Part shown: piece after piece, positions 26,081-36,977 of the stretch
Numbering within the stretch: the first letter of the stretch is position 1
Layout of the letters: each line of letters starts with the position of its first letter
NCBI RefSeq assembly: GCF_007970185.1
Contig: NZ_CP042431.1
Location: forward strand, 1,736,001-1,800,000
Length of the DNA stretch: 64,000 nucleotides
Source: Pseudobacter ginsenosidimutans
Lineage (GTDB): Bacteria; Bacteroidota; Bacteroidia; Chitinophagales; Chitinophagaceae
Direction of reading: 5' to 3'
The notes under the pieces: model-generated
What the model was told of the DNA's origin: nothing
Seen by the model: the letters and a program-made list of their open reading frames with translations, nothing else
The model's database searches: none
Made by a program: the position numbers and the translations under genes

Positions 26081-27769
26081 ATGAAATTGAAAATGAATTT
26101 CTCACAAAGCCTGGTGTTGCTATTCTGCCTGTTGCTGTTCGCCTGCAAAGAGAGCAGGAAAGCGCCTTCCAGGGCATCGATCGATGCACTGAACCTCAAA
26201 AAAGGACAACTGATCACCTGTGGCCCATCACAGCAGCTTGGCACCCTGCACTTTGCCATCGATGCTCCTGCAGCCACTCAATCTTCTTTTATGCTAGGGC
26301 TCAAACTGCTTCATTCGTTTGAATACGACGAAGCGGAAAAAGTCTTCGCCGGTATTATCGATCAAAACCCCGACTGTGCAATGGCGTATTGGGGAGTGGC
26401 AATGAGTAATTTTCATCCGCTCTGGGCGCCTCCTTCCAAAGCAGAATTGCAAAAAGGAAGCGCAGCCATCGCAATCGCAAGAGGACTGAAACCGGCTTCA
26501 AAAAAAGAGTCATCATATATTGAAGCCATCGCATCATTCTACGACCGCTGGCAACAAACAGATCATAAAACACGCTGCCTCCGGTTCGAAAAGGCAATGG
26601 AAGATCTGCACGAAAAAGATTCCTCCGATATGGAAGCCACCGTTCTCTATGCTCTGGCCCTGGATGCCGCGGCCAATCCATCGGATAAGAATTTTAAGAA
26701 ACAAAAAAAAGCAGGCGAACTCTTGCAGTCATTAGCGCCCGGTGCACCGGATCATCCGGGTATCGCACATTATCTTATACATACTTATGATGTACCGGAA
26801 CTAGCCTCCCTGGCGCTGCCCGCAGCAAGGAAATACGCATCCATAGCGCCATCGTCGGCGCACGCTTTGCATATGCCTTCTCATATATTTACAAGGCTTG
26901 GGCTTTGGGACGAAGCTGTTCAGTCCAATATCGCCTCCGTTTCTTCTGCACAATGCTATGCGCAACAAAATGGAATGAAACATTGGGACGAAGAATTGCA
27001 TGGCCTTGATTATCTGATGTACGCCTATCTCCAAAAGGGTGATACATACAATGCGAAAAAACAACTGGACTATCTGTTATCCATCCACGAAACATCGCCT
27101 GCCAATTTTAAAGTCGCCTATTCTTTCGCTGCCATACCTGCAAGGTATTACCTCGAGAGCCGCAATTGGAAAGAAGCAGCCCGCCTTCCTTTCCCTGTTG
27201 CCAATTTTTCCTGGGATGATTTCCTCTGGCAAAAAGCGATCATCCACTTCGCAAGAGTGATGGGCGCGGTACATACGGGTCAGACAAAGATCTCAACAGA
27301 GGAAATACAGGAATTGAAACGAATCAGGGATACACTTGCCGAACAGGGGGATACTTACAAGGCACAACAGGTAAGTGTGCAGTTGGCAGCAGGTGAAGCC
27401 TGGGCAAAACTCAGATCCGGAAAGAAAGGAGAAGCCTTGCAACTCATGCAGCTCGCTGCAAAAATGGAAGACAGCACAGAAAAACATCCCGTAACACCTG
27501 CTGAAGTATTACCGGCAAAGGAATTGCTGGGCGATATGCTGATGGAACTAAAAGATTATCAGGCTGCTCTCGAAGCATATGAACAAAATCTTAAGAGACA
27601 TCCCAACCGCTTCAATGCATTACTCGGGGCAGCACAGGCTGCATCAAAAACCGGAGAAAAATCAAAAGCAATCGACTACTATCACCGATTGATATCGATA
27701 GCAGTTACAAATAGCCCCAAACCGGAATTACAACTGGCTAAACAATCATTGGAAGAAATGGAAAAATGA
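26081..27769 (+). CDS. Tetratricopeptide-repeat lipoprotein of unknown function
   Basis: A 562-residue protein from the ATG at 26081, with a lipoprotein signal ('MKLKMNFSQSLVLLFCLLLF' then 'ACKES'). Helical TPR-type repeats follow, for example 'LLHSFEYDEAEKVFAGIIDQ' near the N-terminus and 'YQAALEAYEQNLKRHPNRFN' near the C-terminus, with a central 'LHMPSHIFTRLGLWDEAV'. An earlier in-frame TTG at 26018 would bury the signal peptide. It probably sits in the periplasm as a protein-binding scaffold. Its stop is only 6 bases from that of the convergent hybrid regulator. Partner unknown. Confidence 0.88.
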   Translation: MKLKMNFSQSLVLLFCLLLFACKESRKAPSRASIDALNLKKGQLITCGPSQQLGTLHFAIDAPAATQSSFMLGLKLLHSFEYDEAEKVFAGIIDQNPDCAMAYWGVAMSNFHPLWAPPSKAELQKGSAAIAIARGLKPASKKESSYIEAIASFYDRWQQTDHKTRCLRFEKAMEDLHEKDSSDMEATVLYALALDAAANPSDKNFKKQKKAGELLQSLAPGAPDHPGIAHYLIHTYDVPELASLALPAARKYASIAPSSAHALHMPSHIFTRLGLWDEAVQSNIASVSSAQCYAQQNGMKHWDEELHGLDYLMYAYLQKGDTYNAKKQLDYLLSIHETSPANFKVAYSFAAIPARYYLESRNWKEAARLPFPVANFSWDDFLWQKAIIHFARVMGAVHTGQTKISTEEIQELKRIRDTLAEQGDTYKAQQVSVQLAAGEAWAKLRSGKKGEALQLMQLAAKMEDSTEKHPVTPAEVLPAKELLGDMLMELKDYQAALEAYEQNLKRHPNRFNALLGAAQAASKTGEKSKAIDYYHRLISIAVTNSPKPELQLAKQSLEEMEK

Positions 27770-27775
27770 ATTGTA

Positions 27776-30700
27776 TTATCCGGAAGTTTTTGCCCCGTAC
27801 TCGCTTGGGTTTACACCATATTGTTTCTTAAACTCACGGCTGAAATATTTACTGTCTTCATACCCCACCATATAAGCGATCTCATACACGGTGTGTCGTT
27901 GCCCCGAAAGCAGCGTGGCTGCCTGTTTCAGCCTGAGGGACTTCACAAAATCATTTGCACTCAGCCCGGTAATGGCTTTGATCTTTTTGTATAAAACAGG
28001 TTGGCTCATCAGAGCTTTCTGGGCAAGCACGCCTACACCAAAACCCGGATCGTCCATGTTTTCAAGAACAATGTTTTCGATGTTTTTAAGGAAGGCTTCA
28101 TCCAATGGATGCAAGGCAGGAAATGTCAGGGGAGTATCAGGCGCAGTTGAAGAAGAAGCCTGAACGTCTTCGCCTGGAAATGTTTTCCGGCCCAGTGTTG
28201 TATTGAAATGCTGCCAGTACTTCTCTCTTGCCAGCAATAAATTCTGTACCGTCAGTTCCAGCACTTTCGTACTGAATGGCTTGGTCAGGTAAGTGTTCGC
28301 GCCGGTCTGAAGCCCGCTGATCTGGTGCTCCACCGCGGTCTTAGCCGTGAGCAGCACTACAGGAATATGACTGGTACGTATATCCGATTTGATCCTGCTG
28401 CAGAATTCAAGCCCGTCCATTTCAGGCATCATTACGTCACTGATGATCAGGTCTGGAATATGTTCTACCGCATATACCAGCCCTGATGCTCCATCTGCCG
28501 CTTCTGCTATGAAATATTTGTCCTGGAGTGTTTCTTTGATGAACGTCCTGATTGCTCTATTGTCTTCTACCAGCAAAATGGATGGTTTGCCATTGTTGCT
28601 TATCAAAGAACCCTGCACAGGGCTTGTTTCTCCGGCAAGGATGGTTTGGATGACGGGAAGATCGGCAGTAGCAACCAGCTGACCGGGCGCATAATGCTGT
28701 ATTCCTTTCAGGAGCGTTACACGGAAAATAGTTTCATGAAGATCCTGGTGGCTAAGTTTGGTGGAGCTGACGCTGATAGTGCCTTTATGCGCCTGCACAA
28801 TACTTTTTGACAATGCCAGGCCGATCCCATAACCGGTGTTCTGTTGTCCGTGATCATTTTCCTGGAAGTAATTATCGAACAATCGGTCTACATTCTCGCG
28901 AGCAATCCCCTTTCCGCTATTGGCCACGGTGATGATCACCTGTTTGGCGTCATCCTGAATGGTAAGTTTCACAAAACCACCATCAGGCGTGAATTTGAAT
29001 GCATTTGAAAAAAGATTGTAGAAAACTTTTTCCATTTGTTCACGATCGAATGTAAGGTTGATATGAGAAGGATGAGCAGAAAACTGCTGATCGATATTCC
29101 GCGATGCGGCAATATCTCCAAAGCTATTGTAGATCGATTGGGCAAAGTCAGCAATATCTGTAGTGGATGCGTGCAGTGTGAGATGTCCTGTTTCTGCTTT
29201 CCTGAAATCCATTAGTTCATTCACCAGTTGCAACAGGCTATCCGAGTTGGATCTGATGGTTTGCAGCAATTGTTTATCGGCCGTATTGCCGCTGTTCTTG
29301 CTCATCAATTTTTCCGTAGGACCGGTGATCAGGGAAAGATGTGTTCTTATTTCATGGGAGATATTGGTAAAGAAATTCAATTTTAGTTGGGTGAGCGTGT
29401 TGCTTTTTTTCATCAATGCCTGCATCAGGAAGTAACGGGCAACAAAGAACACGAGGGCCAATCCCGCAAGAATGTACAACGTATAGGCCCACCATGTTTT
29501 CCAAAAGGGAGGCAGCACCTGTATCTTCAGTGAAATGGGGGTGCCCCAGACTCCATCATTATTACTTCCTTTCACGATCAGTGTATAATTACCGGAGGGC
29601 ACATTTGAATAACTGGCGAGCGGATCGCTGGTGTAGGTAAAGTTATCGTCGAAGCCTTCCAGCTTGTAGGCGTACCTGTTCTTTGCGGGTTTGATGAAAT
29701 TCAACGCAGCAAATTCCACAGAGAATGCATTCTGGTTATGCTTCAGTCTGATTGCAGATGTATAACTGATCTGTTTTTGCAACAAACTGTCCTGTGCGCC
29801 TGTTTTCACTTCTTTATTATGAAGATTGAAAGAGGAGAACGCTACAAGCGGCGCTTGCAGGTTCTGACTGATAGCAGCAGGTTCAAAAGCAGTAAGACCA
29901 AAGTAACCGCCGAAATACAGTTTTCCATCCGGGGCTTTGTACCAGGCATTATTATTGAAAACATTGCCGGCCAGTCCATCTTCCGTGTTGTACACATTGC
30001 AGGAACCTGTAGCAGGATTATATCTCGCCAAACCGTTGATGGTACTGATCCATAGCTCCCCGTTTTCGCCTTCGATGATGCCGAGCACATTATTGTCCGG
30101 CAATCCTTCGTTCTTTGTGATGCTCGATTTCTGGTTTCCATTTTTATCCAAAAGAACCAGTCCGTTCTCACCGCTGCCCGCCCAAATGCGTTGTTGTTTA
30201 TCTTCATACAAACAGTTCACCGGAAAGATGGAGCTGTCTGTTTTCAACAGTTTGCTGCCATCAGCAGTAAGAATATACAGTCCTCGCCTGGTCCCGGTCC
30301 AGATTGTATTGGTTGAAGTAAGCAGTGTAGAAAGAATGGATTGCCGTTGCAGTTTCGCGAATCCTTCAGGAGCAGGAAGTGGCTCCAGTTGTGATCCTTT
30401 CTTTTGATAAAGTTGAAGTCCCTGTGTTTCCGTGCCTATCCAGAAGCGACCAGCTGCGTCCTGCATCAGGCTCGTGATCTCAGCTCCCTGCAGATAAGGA
30501 TCAGCTGCATTGTAAAGGTATCGGATGAATCGGTTCTTGCTGCGATCGAAAAGATTGAGGCCACCCCCATGCGTACCCGCCCAGATATTCCCCTCTTTGT
30601 CTTTGTACAAAACTTTCACCAGGTTGGAACCAGGGCTGTAAGGATCATTGGAATTGTGTTTGTAATAAGTAATGGAACCATCGCGGCCAAACCGGTTGAT

Positions 30701-31855
30701 GCCTCCGCCTTCGGTTCCGATCCAGAGATCGTCGTCATTATCCTGCACAATGGAACTGACAACATTATTGTTCAACTTCCTGGAAGACCTGGTGGAGTAT
30801 ACAGTGAATGGCGTGCTCAGTGAATAAAGACAATTCACGCCACCAAAAAAAGTTCCCACCCAGATGGAACCGGTCTTATCCATATACAAACTATGTACAG
30901 AATTCTGACTGAGGCTGGCATCGTTCCAGGGATCATTGATGAAGGTAGAGATCTGTTCTGTTCCGGCCTGCAACTTTGAAAGTCCTTCCTGGGTACCGAT
31001 CCAAAGATTCCCTTCCTTATCCAGTAAGAGTTTGCGGATATGATCGCTGGCGATCCGGCTATTCACATTTTGATAGCGATGGAATGTACCGGTAACGGGA
31101 TCATATAAATGCAATCCTCTGTGCGCAGTGCCGATCCAGAGTTGATTGCGTTTGTCGCGTACGATGCTCTTCACCTGGTTGTCTACCAGACGTGTTTCAC
31201 CGGCTTCCTGGTGAAAGATCTCTTTAACGGAGAATTTGCCGTTCTGTTCGTGTAACTGTACCAGGCCATGGTCCGATCCTACCCAGATGACACCTTCATC
31301 TTCATACACACAATTGATATTGGTAAGCCGAAATGCATTACCGGTAAACCGGCTGACCGGAACCAGTACCGCTTGCTGAACATCTGCAATCAGGTAAAGG
31401 GTATTCCGGGTGCCTGCCCAGATCCTCCCCCGGCTGTCTTCGAACAAACAGATGATCTCTTTATCGCGACTGCTGATGGCTGCATCTTTTTCGAATGGAA
31501 TAAGATCGAACTGATCTGTTTCAGAATGATAGCGGTTGAGCCCGTTCTGTGTGCCTGCCCATACCTGGCCATTGCGATCGGTGAGCAGGCAAAAAATATA
31601 ATTGTTGGAGATGCCTGATCTGTTGCCGGGTGTATTCTTATAAATGGTGAATTTCCGGGAGTCGTATTTGTTGAGCCCCTGTCGCGTGCCGAACCACATG
31701 AAACCTTTGGCGTCCTGTGTAATGGCAATGACCGAGTTTTGGGAGAGGCGATCAGACACATCAAGGTGTGAAAAACTCATTTGCTGACAAATTCCCTGCA
31801 CGGAGATCAGCAGCAAAGCCTGTACAACAAGCAGTATTCGATTCGGAAAACTCAT
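27776..31855 (-). CDS. Hybrid two-component system regulator (one-piece sensor kinase/response regulator, SusR-like)
   Basis: A 1359-residue protein with all parts in one chain: signal peptide (ends near 'ICQQ'), about 650 residues of Reg_prop beta-propeller repeats (recurring 'GxIWVGT' and 'GLNRY' patterns), a Y_Y_Y domain ('RYAYKLEGFDDNFTYTSD'), one membrane helix near 780-800, a HisKA domain with His834 in 'ISHEIRTH', an HATPase ('VANSGKGIA', 'GIGLALSKSIV'), a receiver with Asp1140 in 'ISDVMMPEMDG', and a C-terminal AraC HTH. Position 839 after the H-box is His where Pro is usual, but the phospho-acceptor is intact. Such regulators sense a glycan fragment in the periplasm and switch on the adjacent locus, here the divergent SusC operon at 32136. 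Confidence 0.96.
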   Translation of the reverse strand: MSFPNRILLVVQALLLISVQGICQQMSFSHLDVSDRLSQNSVIAITQDAKGFMWFGTRQGLNKYDSRKFTIYKNTPGNRSGISNNYIFCLLTDRNGQVWAGTQNGLNRYHSETDQFDLIPFEKDAAISSRDKEIICLFEDSRGRIWAGTRNTLYLIADVQQAVLVPVSRFTGNAFRLTNINCVYEDEGVIWVGSDHGLVQLHEQNGKFSVKEIFHQEAGETRLVDNQVKSIVRDKRNQLWIGTAHRGLHLYDPVTGTFHRYQNVNSRIASDHIRKLLLDKEGNLWIGTQEGLSKLQAGTEQISTFINDPWNDASLSQNSVHSLYMDKTGSIWVGTFFGGVNCLYSLSTPFTVYSTRSSRKLNNNVVSSIVQDNDDDLWIGTEGGGINRFGRDGSITYYKHNSNDPYSPGSNLVKVLYKDKEGNIWAGTHGGGLNLFDRSKNRFIRYLYNAADPYLQGAEITSLMQDAAGRFWIGTETQGLQLYQKKGSQLEPLPAPEGFAKLQRQSILSTLLTSTNTIWTGTRRGLYILTADGSKLLKTDSSIFPVNCLYEDKQQRIWAGSGENGLVLLDKNGNQKSSITKNEGLPDNNVLGIIEGENGELWISTINGLARYNPATGSCNVYNTEDGLAGNVFNNNAWYKAPDGKLYFGGYFGLTAFEPAAISQNLQAPLVAFSSFNLHNKEVKTGAQDSLLQKQISYTSAIRLKHNQNAFSVEFAALNFIKPAKNRYAYKLEGFDDNFTYTSDPLASYSNVPSGNYTLIVKGSNNDGVWGTPISLKIQVLPPFWKTWWAYTLYILAGLALVFFVARYFLMQALMKKSNTLTQLKLNFFTNISHEIRTHLSLITGPTEKLMSKNSGNTADKQLLQTIRSNSDSLLQLVNELMDFRKAETGHLTLHASTTDIADFAQSIYNSFGDIAASRNIDQQFSAHPSHINLTFDREQMEKVFYNLFSNAFKFTPDGGFVKLTIQDDAKQVIITVANSGKGIARENVDRLFDNYFQENDHGQQNTGYGIGLALSKSIVQAHKGTISVSSTKLSHQDLHETIFRVTLLKGIQHYAPGQLVATADLPVIQTILAGETSPVQGSLISNNGKPSILLVEDNRAIRTFIKETLQDKYFIAEAADGASGLVYAVEHIPDLIISDVMMPEMDGLEFCSRIKSDIRTSHIPVVLLTAKTAVEHQISGLQTGANTYLTKPFSTKVLELTVQNLLLAREKYWQHFNTTLGRKTFPGEDVQASSSTAPDTPLTFPALHPLDEAFLKNIENIVLENMDDPGFGVGVLAQKALMSQPVLYKKIKAITGLSANDFVKSLRLKQAATLLSGQRHTVYEIAYMVGYEDSKYFSREFKKQYGVNPSEYGAKTSG

Positions 31856-32135
31856 GGGTGTTCATTAAAAAGCAGGCATGGGAGATATTGTTGACTGGCA
31901 ATCTGAGGACTTCAATTTAGGTTATTTTTTAAAACGAAGGAGGCAGGAAAATACTTTGGAACATCGTTTGAAACCAATCAACACACCATTTGTATTAGGA
32001 ACAAACTCAATATAAGCAGCAGTTCACCGTCATTTTTTAAAAATTGACCCTATAAAGCCGAATTTTTCACCCCATGTTCCTTCAATTATTCGCCAAATTC
32101 GTCAGGGATTGCGTAACCATATTAATGTATTGCTT

Positions 32136-35100
32136 ATGTCATTGAAAGCTCAAAGCCATAGTCGCCGTTCAGGCGGCCGGAAGCTTCAGTTAATTCTTTT
32201 TCTATTTTTCTCTTTTTCCATTCCTGCACTTGCCCAGAAGAAAGTTTCGGGTACAGTGAAAGATGCTGAGGGGAAACCCGTTCCTGCCGTAACAGTTTCC
32301 GTAAAAGGAAAGACTGCTGCCACCAATTCAGACTCCAATGGAGCGTTCAGCATCCAGGCCAGCGTGGGAGATACCTTACAGTTCACCAGTGTGAACTTCG
32401 ATCCTGTTTCGCAGGTGGTAGGCGAAAAGAACGAATATTCCATTATTCTCAATAACAAGGTCAGCAAGCTGGACGATGTGATCGTCATCGGCTATGGCAC
32501 CGTTCAGAAACGGGATGTGACCGGTTCTGTTTCCAAAGCGCCGGTGGAAGACATGCAGAAGGCGCCGGTCCGTTCATTTGATGAAGCACTTGCTGGTCGT
32601 GTTGCCGGAGTGAATGTGTCTTCGGTTGACGGACAACCCGGCTCAGCCGTGAACATCACCATCCGCGGCGCCAACTCCGTTACGCAGGATAACTCGCCTC
32701 TTTATGTGATCGATGGATTTCCGATCGAAAGCCCCAACAACAATTTCATCAATCCACAGGACATCGAATCTATCGAAGTCTTGAAAGATGCGTCGGCTAC
32801 AGCAATCTACGGTTCCCGTGCCGCAAACGGGGTGATCATCATCACCACCAAAAAAGGAAAGGCCGGTCCGCCCGTGGTAACACTGAGCAGCTCCTTCGGA
32901 CTGCAGAAAGATTATAACCGGATGAAGCTGTTGAGCCCTTCCCGGTTTGTGGAGTACCAGCTGGAAAGGATCCCAACCGATGCCAACAATATTTACCTGT
33001 CAGATGGTAAGTCGCTCGACTACTACCGAAGCATTCCGGAAATAGACTGGCAGGACCAACTCTACAGAACAGCTCCCATGAGCAATAATTCCATTTCCAT
33101 CAGCGGCGGCAACAATACCACTAAATATTATGTGTCTGGTAATCTTCTCCGGCAGGAAGGCGTGATGGTGAACTCCGGATACAGGAGATACCAGGGCACC
33201 ATGTCGCTCAATCAGACATTCAATTCTAAACTCAAAGGCGGTGTGTATGTGAATTATGCTTACAATAAACAAAACGGCGCATCGCCTTCCACTCCGAATA
33301 GCAGCAGCTCCACTGCTTACTCTTTGTTCAGCGTGTACGGATACAGAAATTTCTCCCTGGACGGTTCAACGGGCTTAACAGATCAGCTCTTCGATCAGTT
33401 CATAGATCCAACCATCGATCTGCGAATGAACCCGGTGATCAACCAGAAACATATGCTGCGTGAGAACATCGGACGTAACACCATTATCAATGCCAACCTG
33501 GAGTATGCGATCCTGAAAAATCTGAAACTGAAAATAACAGGAGGCATCAACAGCACCATTACACAGAATAACCAGTTCAATGATACCAATACTGTCTACG
33601 GCAATAAACGTTCCTTGCTGGGATCACAAAATGGCGTGAATGGAAGCGTGATGTATTATAACTCTTCCACCTGGGTGAATGAAAACACATTGACATGGAA
33701 CAAAACCTTCAATCGCAAGCACAACTTCACTGTGCTGGCCGGTATGTCGGAGTCTGTGAACAAATCTTCCAGTCATGGTTCTTCCGCCACCAATCTCCCC
33801 AATGCGCAGCTGGGCATCAGTGGCCTGGATGAAGGCACACCGCAGGTGGTGCGCGCCACCACCACCAGTTGGGGATTAATGTCATTCCTCGGAAGAGCAG
33901 ACTACAAATATGGGAACAGGTACCTGCTCACTTTTTCTTATCGCGCAGACGGTTCTTCAAAATTTGCGAAACACAATCGCTGGGGGTATTTCCCTTCCGG
34001 CGCTGCCGCCTGGAAATTCAGCGAAGAAAAATTCATGAAACAGTTTGAGGATATTCTCTCGGAAGGTAAACTGCGCGTGAGTTACGGTCTTACAGGTAAT
34101 AACCGTGTAGGCGATTTCACTTATCTCTCCGCCATCAACCTGGCAGTGAATCCGCAGGGATATACTTTCGGGAATACTACCATCTCAGGCGCCATCCCAT
34201 CCAACTTCGGAAACGAAAACCTCACCTGGGAAACAACAGAGCAATTCAATATTGGTCTGGATCTCGGGTTTCTAAACGACAGGATCAACCTCACAGCCGA
34301 TATCTATCGTAAGAAAACAAAGGACCTGCTGATCTATGCCAATATTCCGCTTTCTCTCGGATATGCACAAGCGTACAGGAATATCGGCAGCGTACAAAAC
34401 CAGGGCCTCGAACTTACAGTGGGCACCACCAATATCGACAACCGTGATTTCAAATGGAAATCCAGTTTAAACATAACTTTCAATCAGAACAAGATCCTGC
34501 AGCTGACAGAGAACCAGGAATCGATCCTCTCTGCGGCTCCTTTCGATCAATACTTCAGAACCATCCCGGCCTTTATTTCCAAAGTGGGCAATCAGTTGGG
34601 AATGATGTACGGTTTCATCTGGGATGGCGTTTACCAGTATGAAGATTTCGATGTCTCCAACACGGGTAACTATGTATTGAAGGATCATATCACCACCAAC
34701 GGCAATACACGCGCAAATATCCAACCCGGCGATATCAAATTCAGGGATATCAATGGCGACAAAGTTGTTGATGCGAACGATTATGCCGTTATCGGAAGGG
34801 GACTGCCCATTCACACAGGCGGTTTCACCAATGAGTTCACGTATAAGAATTTCGATCTGAATATTTTCTTCCAGTGGTCTTATGGCAACGATATCATCAA
34901 TGCGAACCGCTACATCTTTGAAGGAAATATTCTCGGCCGTTCACACCTAAACCAGTTTGCGAGCTTCGCCGATCGCTGGAGCCCCACTAATACCGATTCT
35001 AAAATTCCACGCGGCGGCGCTGGTGGCTATGGGCCCACAACGCCCACTGGAACTAATTCCCGGGTGATCGAAGACGGTTCTTATCTAAGGTTGAAGACCG

Positions 35101-35318
35101 TTCAACTCGGGTATAATTTTTCACCTAAGACCCTGCGCTTCCTGAAAATAAAATCAGCCAGGCTATATGCAGCAGCACAGAACCTGCTCACCTGGACTGA
35201 CTACTCCGGTGTTGATCCTGAAGTGAGCATCTTCAATTCGGTACTCACGCCTGGTGTGGATTACTCGGCGTATCCCCGCCCCAGGACCATCACATTTGGA
35301 CTGAACGTGACATTCTAA
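32136..35318 (+). CDS. SusC/RagA-family TonB-dependent outer-membrane receptor
   Basis: A 1060-residue protein from the ATG at 32136 (an in-frame TTG lies at 32109). It has a signal peptide ending 'PALAQ', a carboxypeptidase-like beta-sandwich ('KVSGTVKDAEGKPVPAVTVS'), a TonB-box-like 'DDVIVIGYGTVQKRDVTGSV', a plug with 'PLYVIDGFPIES' and the SusC signature 'VLKDASATAIYGSRAANGVI', and a long barrel ending in Phe. It imports oligosaccharide with the SusD partner that follows 24 bases later. It is the first gene of the operon with GH88 and a heparinase-like lyase, so the ligand is probably a uronic-acid-containing oligosaccharide. The 280-base gap to the hybrid regulator holds the promoter, though I could not place a consensus -7 box. 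Confidence 0.96.
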   Translation: MSLKAQSHSRRSGGRKLQLILFLFFSFSIPALAQKKVSGTVKDAEGKPVPAVTVSVKGKTAATNSDSNGAFSIQASVGDTLQFTSVNFDPVSQVVGEKNEYSIILNNKVSKLDDVIVIGYGTVQKRDVTGSVSKAPVEDMQKAPVRSFDEALAGRVAGVNVSSVDGQPGSAVNITIRGANSVTQDNSPLYVIDGFPIESPNNNFINPQDIESIEVLKDASATAIYGSRAANGVIIITTKKGKAGPPVVTLSSSFGLQKDYNRMKLLSPSRFVEYQLERIPTDANNIYLSDGKSLDYYRSIPEIDWQDQLYRTAPMSNNSISISGGNNTTKYYVSGNLLRQEGVMVNSGYRRYQGTMSLNQTFNSKLKGGVYVNYAYNKQNGASPSTPNSSSSTAYSLFSVYGYRNFSLDGSTGLTDQLFDQFIDPTIDLRMNPVINQKHMLRENIGRNTIINANLEYAILKNLKLKITGGINSTITQNNQFNDTNTVYGNKRSLLGSQNGVNGSVMYYNSSTWVNENTLTWNKTFNRKHNFTVLAGMSESVNKSSSHGSSATNLPNAQLGISGLDEGTPQVVRATTTSWGLMSFLGRADYKYGNRYLLTFSYRADGSSKFAKHNRWGYFPSGAAAWKFSEEKFMKQFEDILSEGKLRVSYGLTGNNRVGDFTYLSAINLAVNPQGYTFGNTTISGAIPSNFGNENLTWETTEQFNIGLDLGFLNDRINLTADIYRKKTKDLLIYANIPLSLGYAQAYRNIGSVQNQGLELTVGTTNIDNRDFKWKSSLNITFNQNKILQLTENQESILSAAPFDQYFRTIPAFISKVGNQLGMMYGFIWDGVYQYEDFDVSNTGNYVLKDHITTNGNTRANIQPGDIKFRDINGDKVVDANDYAVIGRGLPIHTGGFTNEFTYKNFDLNIFFQWSYGNDIINANRYIFEGNILGRSHLNQFASFADRWSPTNTDSKIPRGGAGGYGPTTPTGTNSRVIEDGSYLRLKTVQLGYNFSPKTLRFLKIKSARLYAAAQNLLTWTDYSGVDPEVSIFNSVLTPGVDYSAYPRPRTITFGLNVTF

Positions 35319-35342
35319 TTCGCAACGATAAACTTGTTATAT

Positions 35343-36953
35343 ATGAAACCGATTTTGTTATTCTTATTGCCGGCGCTGGTACTTGCTACGGGTTGCAATA
35401 AGATACTCGATAGACAACCCACGGACTTCATACAGCCGGATAATTATTACAATAGTGAGCAGGATTTGAACTTTGCACTTACAGGCGCCTATGATCCACT
35501 GGGTAGTGAATACCTCTACGGCAGTTCGCTTTGGTTCCAGTTCGGAAGCTGTTCGGATGAATCGTTCTATCCCAATACTGCCAACTCCTTTTCAGCTCCC
35601 ATGTTCTACCAGTTCGATTATACCAATCCGTATGTGAGCGGATTATGGGAACAATGCTATGTTGGGATCGAACGCGCCAACCTGCTGATAAAGAATATCA
35701 ACAAACCCAACATGGATGAAACGAAGCGCCAGGTGATCCTGGGTGAAGCGCTCTTCCTGCGCGGGTTCTATCATTTCCTGCTGGTGAGCAATTATGGCGG
35801 TGTGCCCTTGAAACTAACGCCTACGGCAAATATCAACTCCGTGAATATTCCCAGGGACGATGCTGCTACCGTGTATGCACAGGTGCTGGCGGACATGAAA
35901 GAAGCCGAAGCCAAAGTGAGCAAAGCATCTGTGATCGGTAATGGAAGTCATGTTTCGCAAACCACTGTTCAGGGAATGCTGGCGCGTGTTTGTTTGTACA
36001 TGGCAGGTAATCCGCTCAACGATCAAAGCAAATACGCGGAAGCATTGAGTTGGGCGCAGAAAGTGCAACAAAGCGGCGAACACCAGTTGAATACCAATTT
36101 CGATCCCTTACTCACCAATTCTGCCTATAGCCAGGTGTTTATTAATCAGACAAGGGATGTGTACGATGTAAAGGAAAGTATGTGGGAAGCAGACTTCTAC
36201 ATGAATGGACAAAATACCGCTTACAACGAAGGAGGCAGATTGGGTACTTACCAGATGGGTTGCCAGAATATCGATACCGGCTTCGGTTCCGGCAATATCA
36301 GGACTACCATCAAACTGTACAACCTGTACAAGACAGGCGATCAGCGCCGCGACTGGTCCATTGCTCCGTTCAGCTTTACCAGTACAGCCACAACGGCGGT
36401 CCGCGTGAACTATACAGCCAGTAATATCATTGGTCGTGAAAGCGGCAAATGGAGAAGATATACCGAGCTCCCTCCCAAACAACAATACAGAACAGGCACC
36501 AATTTTCCGATCCTTCGCTACAGTGATGTACTGCTGATGCTGGCCGAAGCTGAGAACGAAGTGAATGCCGGACCTACACAAGCGGCCTATGATGCCATCA
36601 ATGAAGTGAGAAGACGCGGCTATGGAGTTCCGTTAGATCAGCCCGATGTAAATGCCGATCTCCCTGCTGATCTCTCCTATACTGATTTCAAACAACAGAT
36701 CCAGGACGAGCGCGCACGCGAGCTGTGTTTTGAAGGATTGCGCAGGCCCGATCTCATCCGATGGGGAATATTCAAACAGGTGATGGACGCGATGGTGACC
36801 GAGATCCAGGCTTCCAATGCCAGCGTTACCAACAAGAACAGGTGGATACTGGGTTACAGTACCGCCGGCTCTTCTCCGCGCTACACCATCTTACCTATTC
36901 CCGCGCTGGAGCTCAATATCAATAAAGCCATCCGCCCGAACCAGGGCTGGTAA
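35343..36953 (+). CDS. SusD/RagB-family nutrient-binding outer-membrane lipoprotein
   Basis: A 536-residue lipoprotein from the ATG at 35343 with lipobox 'LATGC' at about residue 18, then 'NKILDRQPTDFIQPDNYYNS'. The SusD helical scaffold is visible ('GEALFLRGFYHFLLVSNYGG', 'AYDAINEVRRRGYG', 'DERARELCFEGLRRPDLIRW') and the end reads 'LPIPALELNINKAIRPNQGW'. It binds the glycan at the cell surface over the SusC barrel encoded 24 bases upstream. Length is normal. Confidence 0.95.
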   Translation: MKPILLFLLPALVLATGCNKILDRQPTDFIQPDNYYNSEQDLNFALTGAYDPLGSEYLYGSSLWFQFGSCSDESFYPNTANSFSAPMFYQFDYTNPYVSGLWEQCYVGIERANLLIKNINKPNMDETKRQVILGEALFLRGFYHFLLVSNYGGVPLKLTPTANINSVNIPRDDAATVYAQVLADMKEAEAKVSKASVIGNGSHVSQTTVQGMLARVCLYMAGNPLNDQSKYAEALSWAQKVQQSGEHQLNTNFDPLLTNSAYSQVFINQTRDVYDVKESMWEADFYMNGQNTAYNEGGRLGTYQMGCQNIDTGFGSGNIRTTIKLYNLYKTGDQRRDWSIAPFSFTSTATTAVRVNYTASNIIGRESGKWRRYTELPPKQQYRTGTNFPILRYSDVLLMLAEAENEVNAGPTQAAYDAINEVRRRGYGVPLDQPDVNADLPADLSYTDFKQQIQDERARELCFEGLRRPDLIRWGIFKQVMDAMVTEIQASNASVTNKNRWILGYSTAGSSPRYTILPIPALELNINKAIRPNQGW

Positions 36954-36977
36954 TTGTTCAAACCTAATAATGATTGT

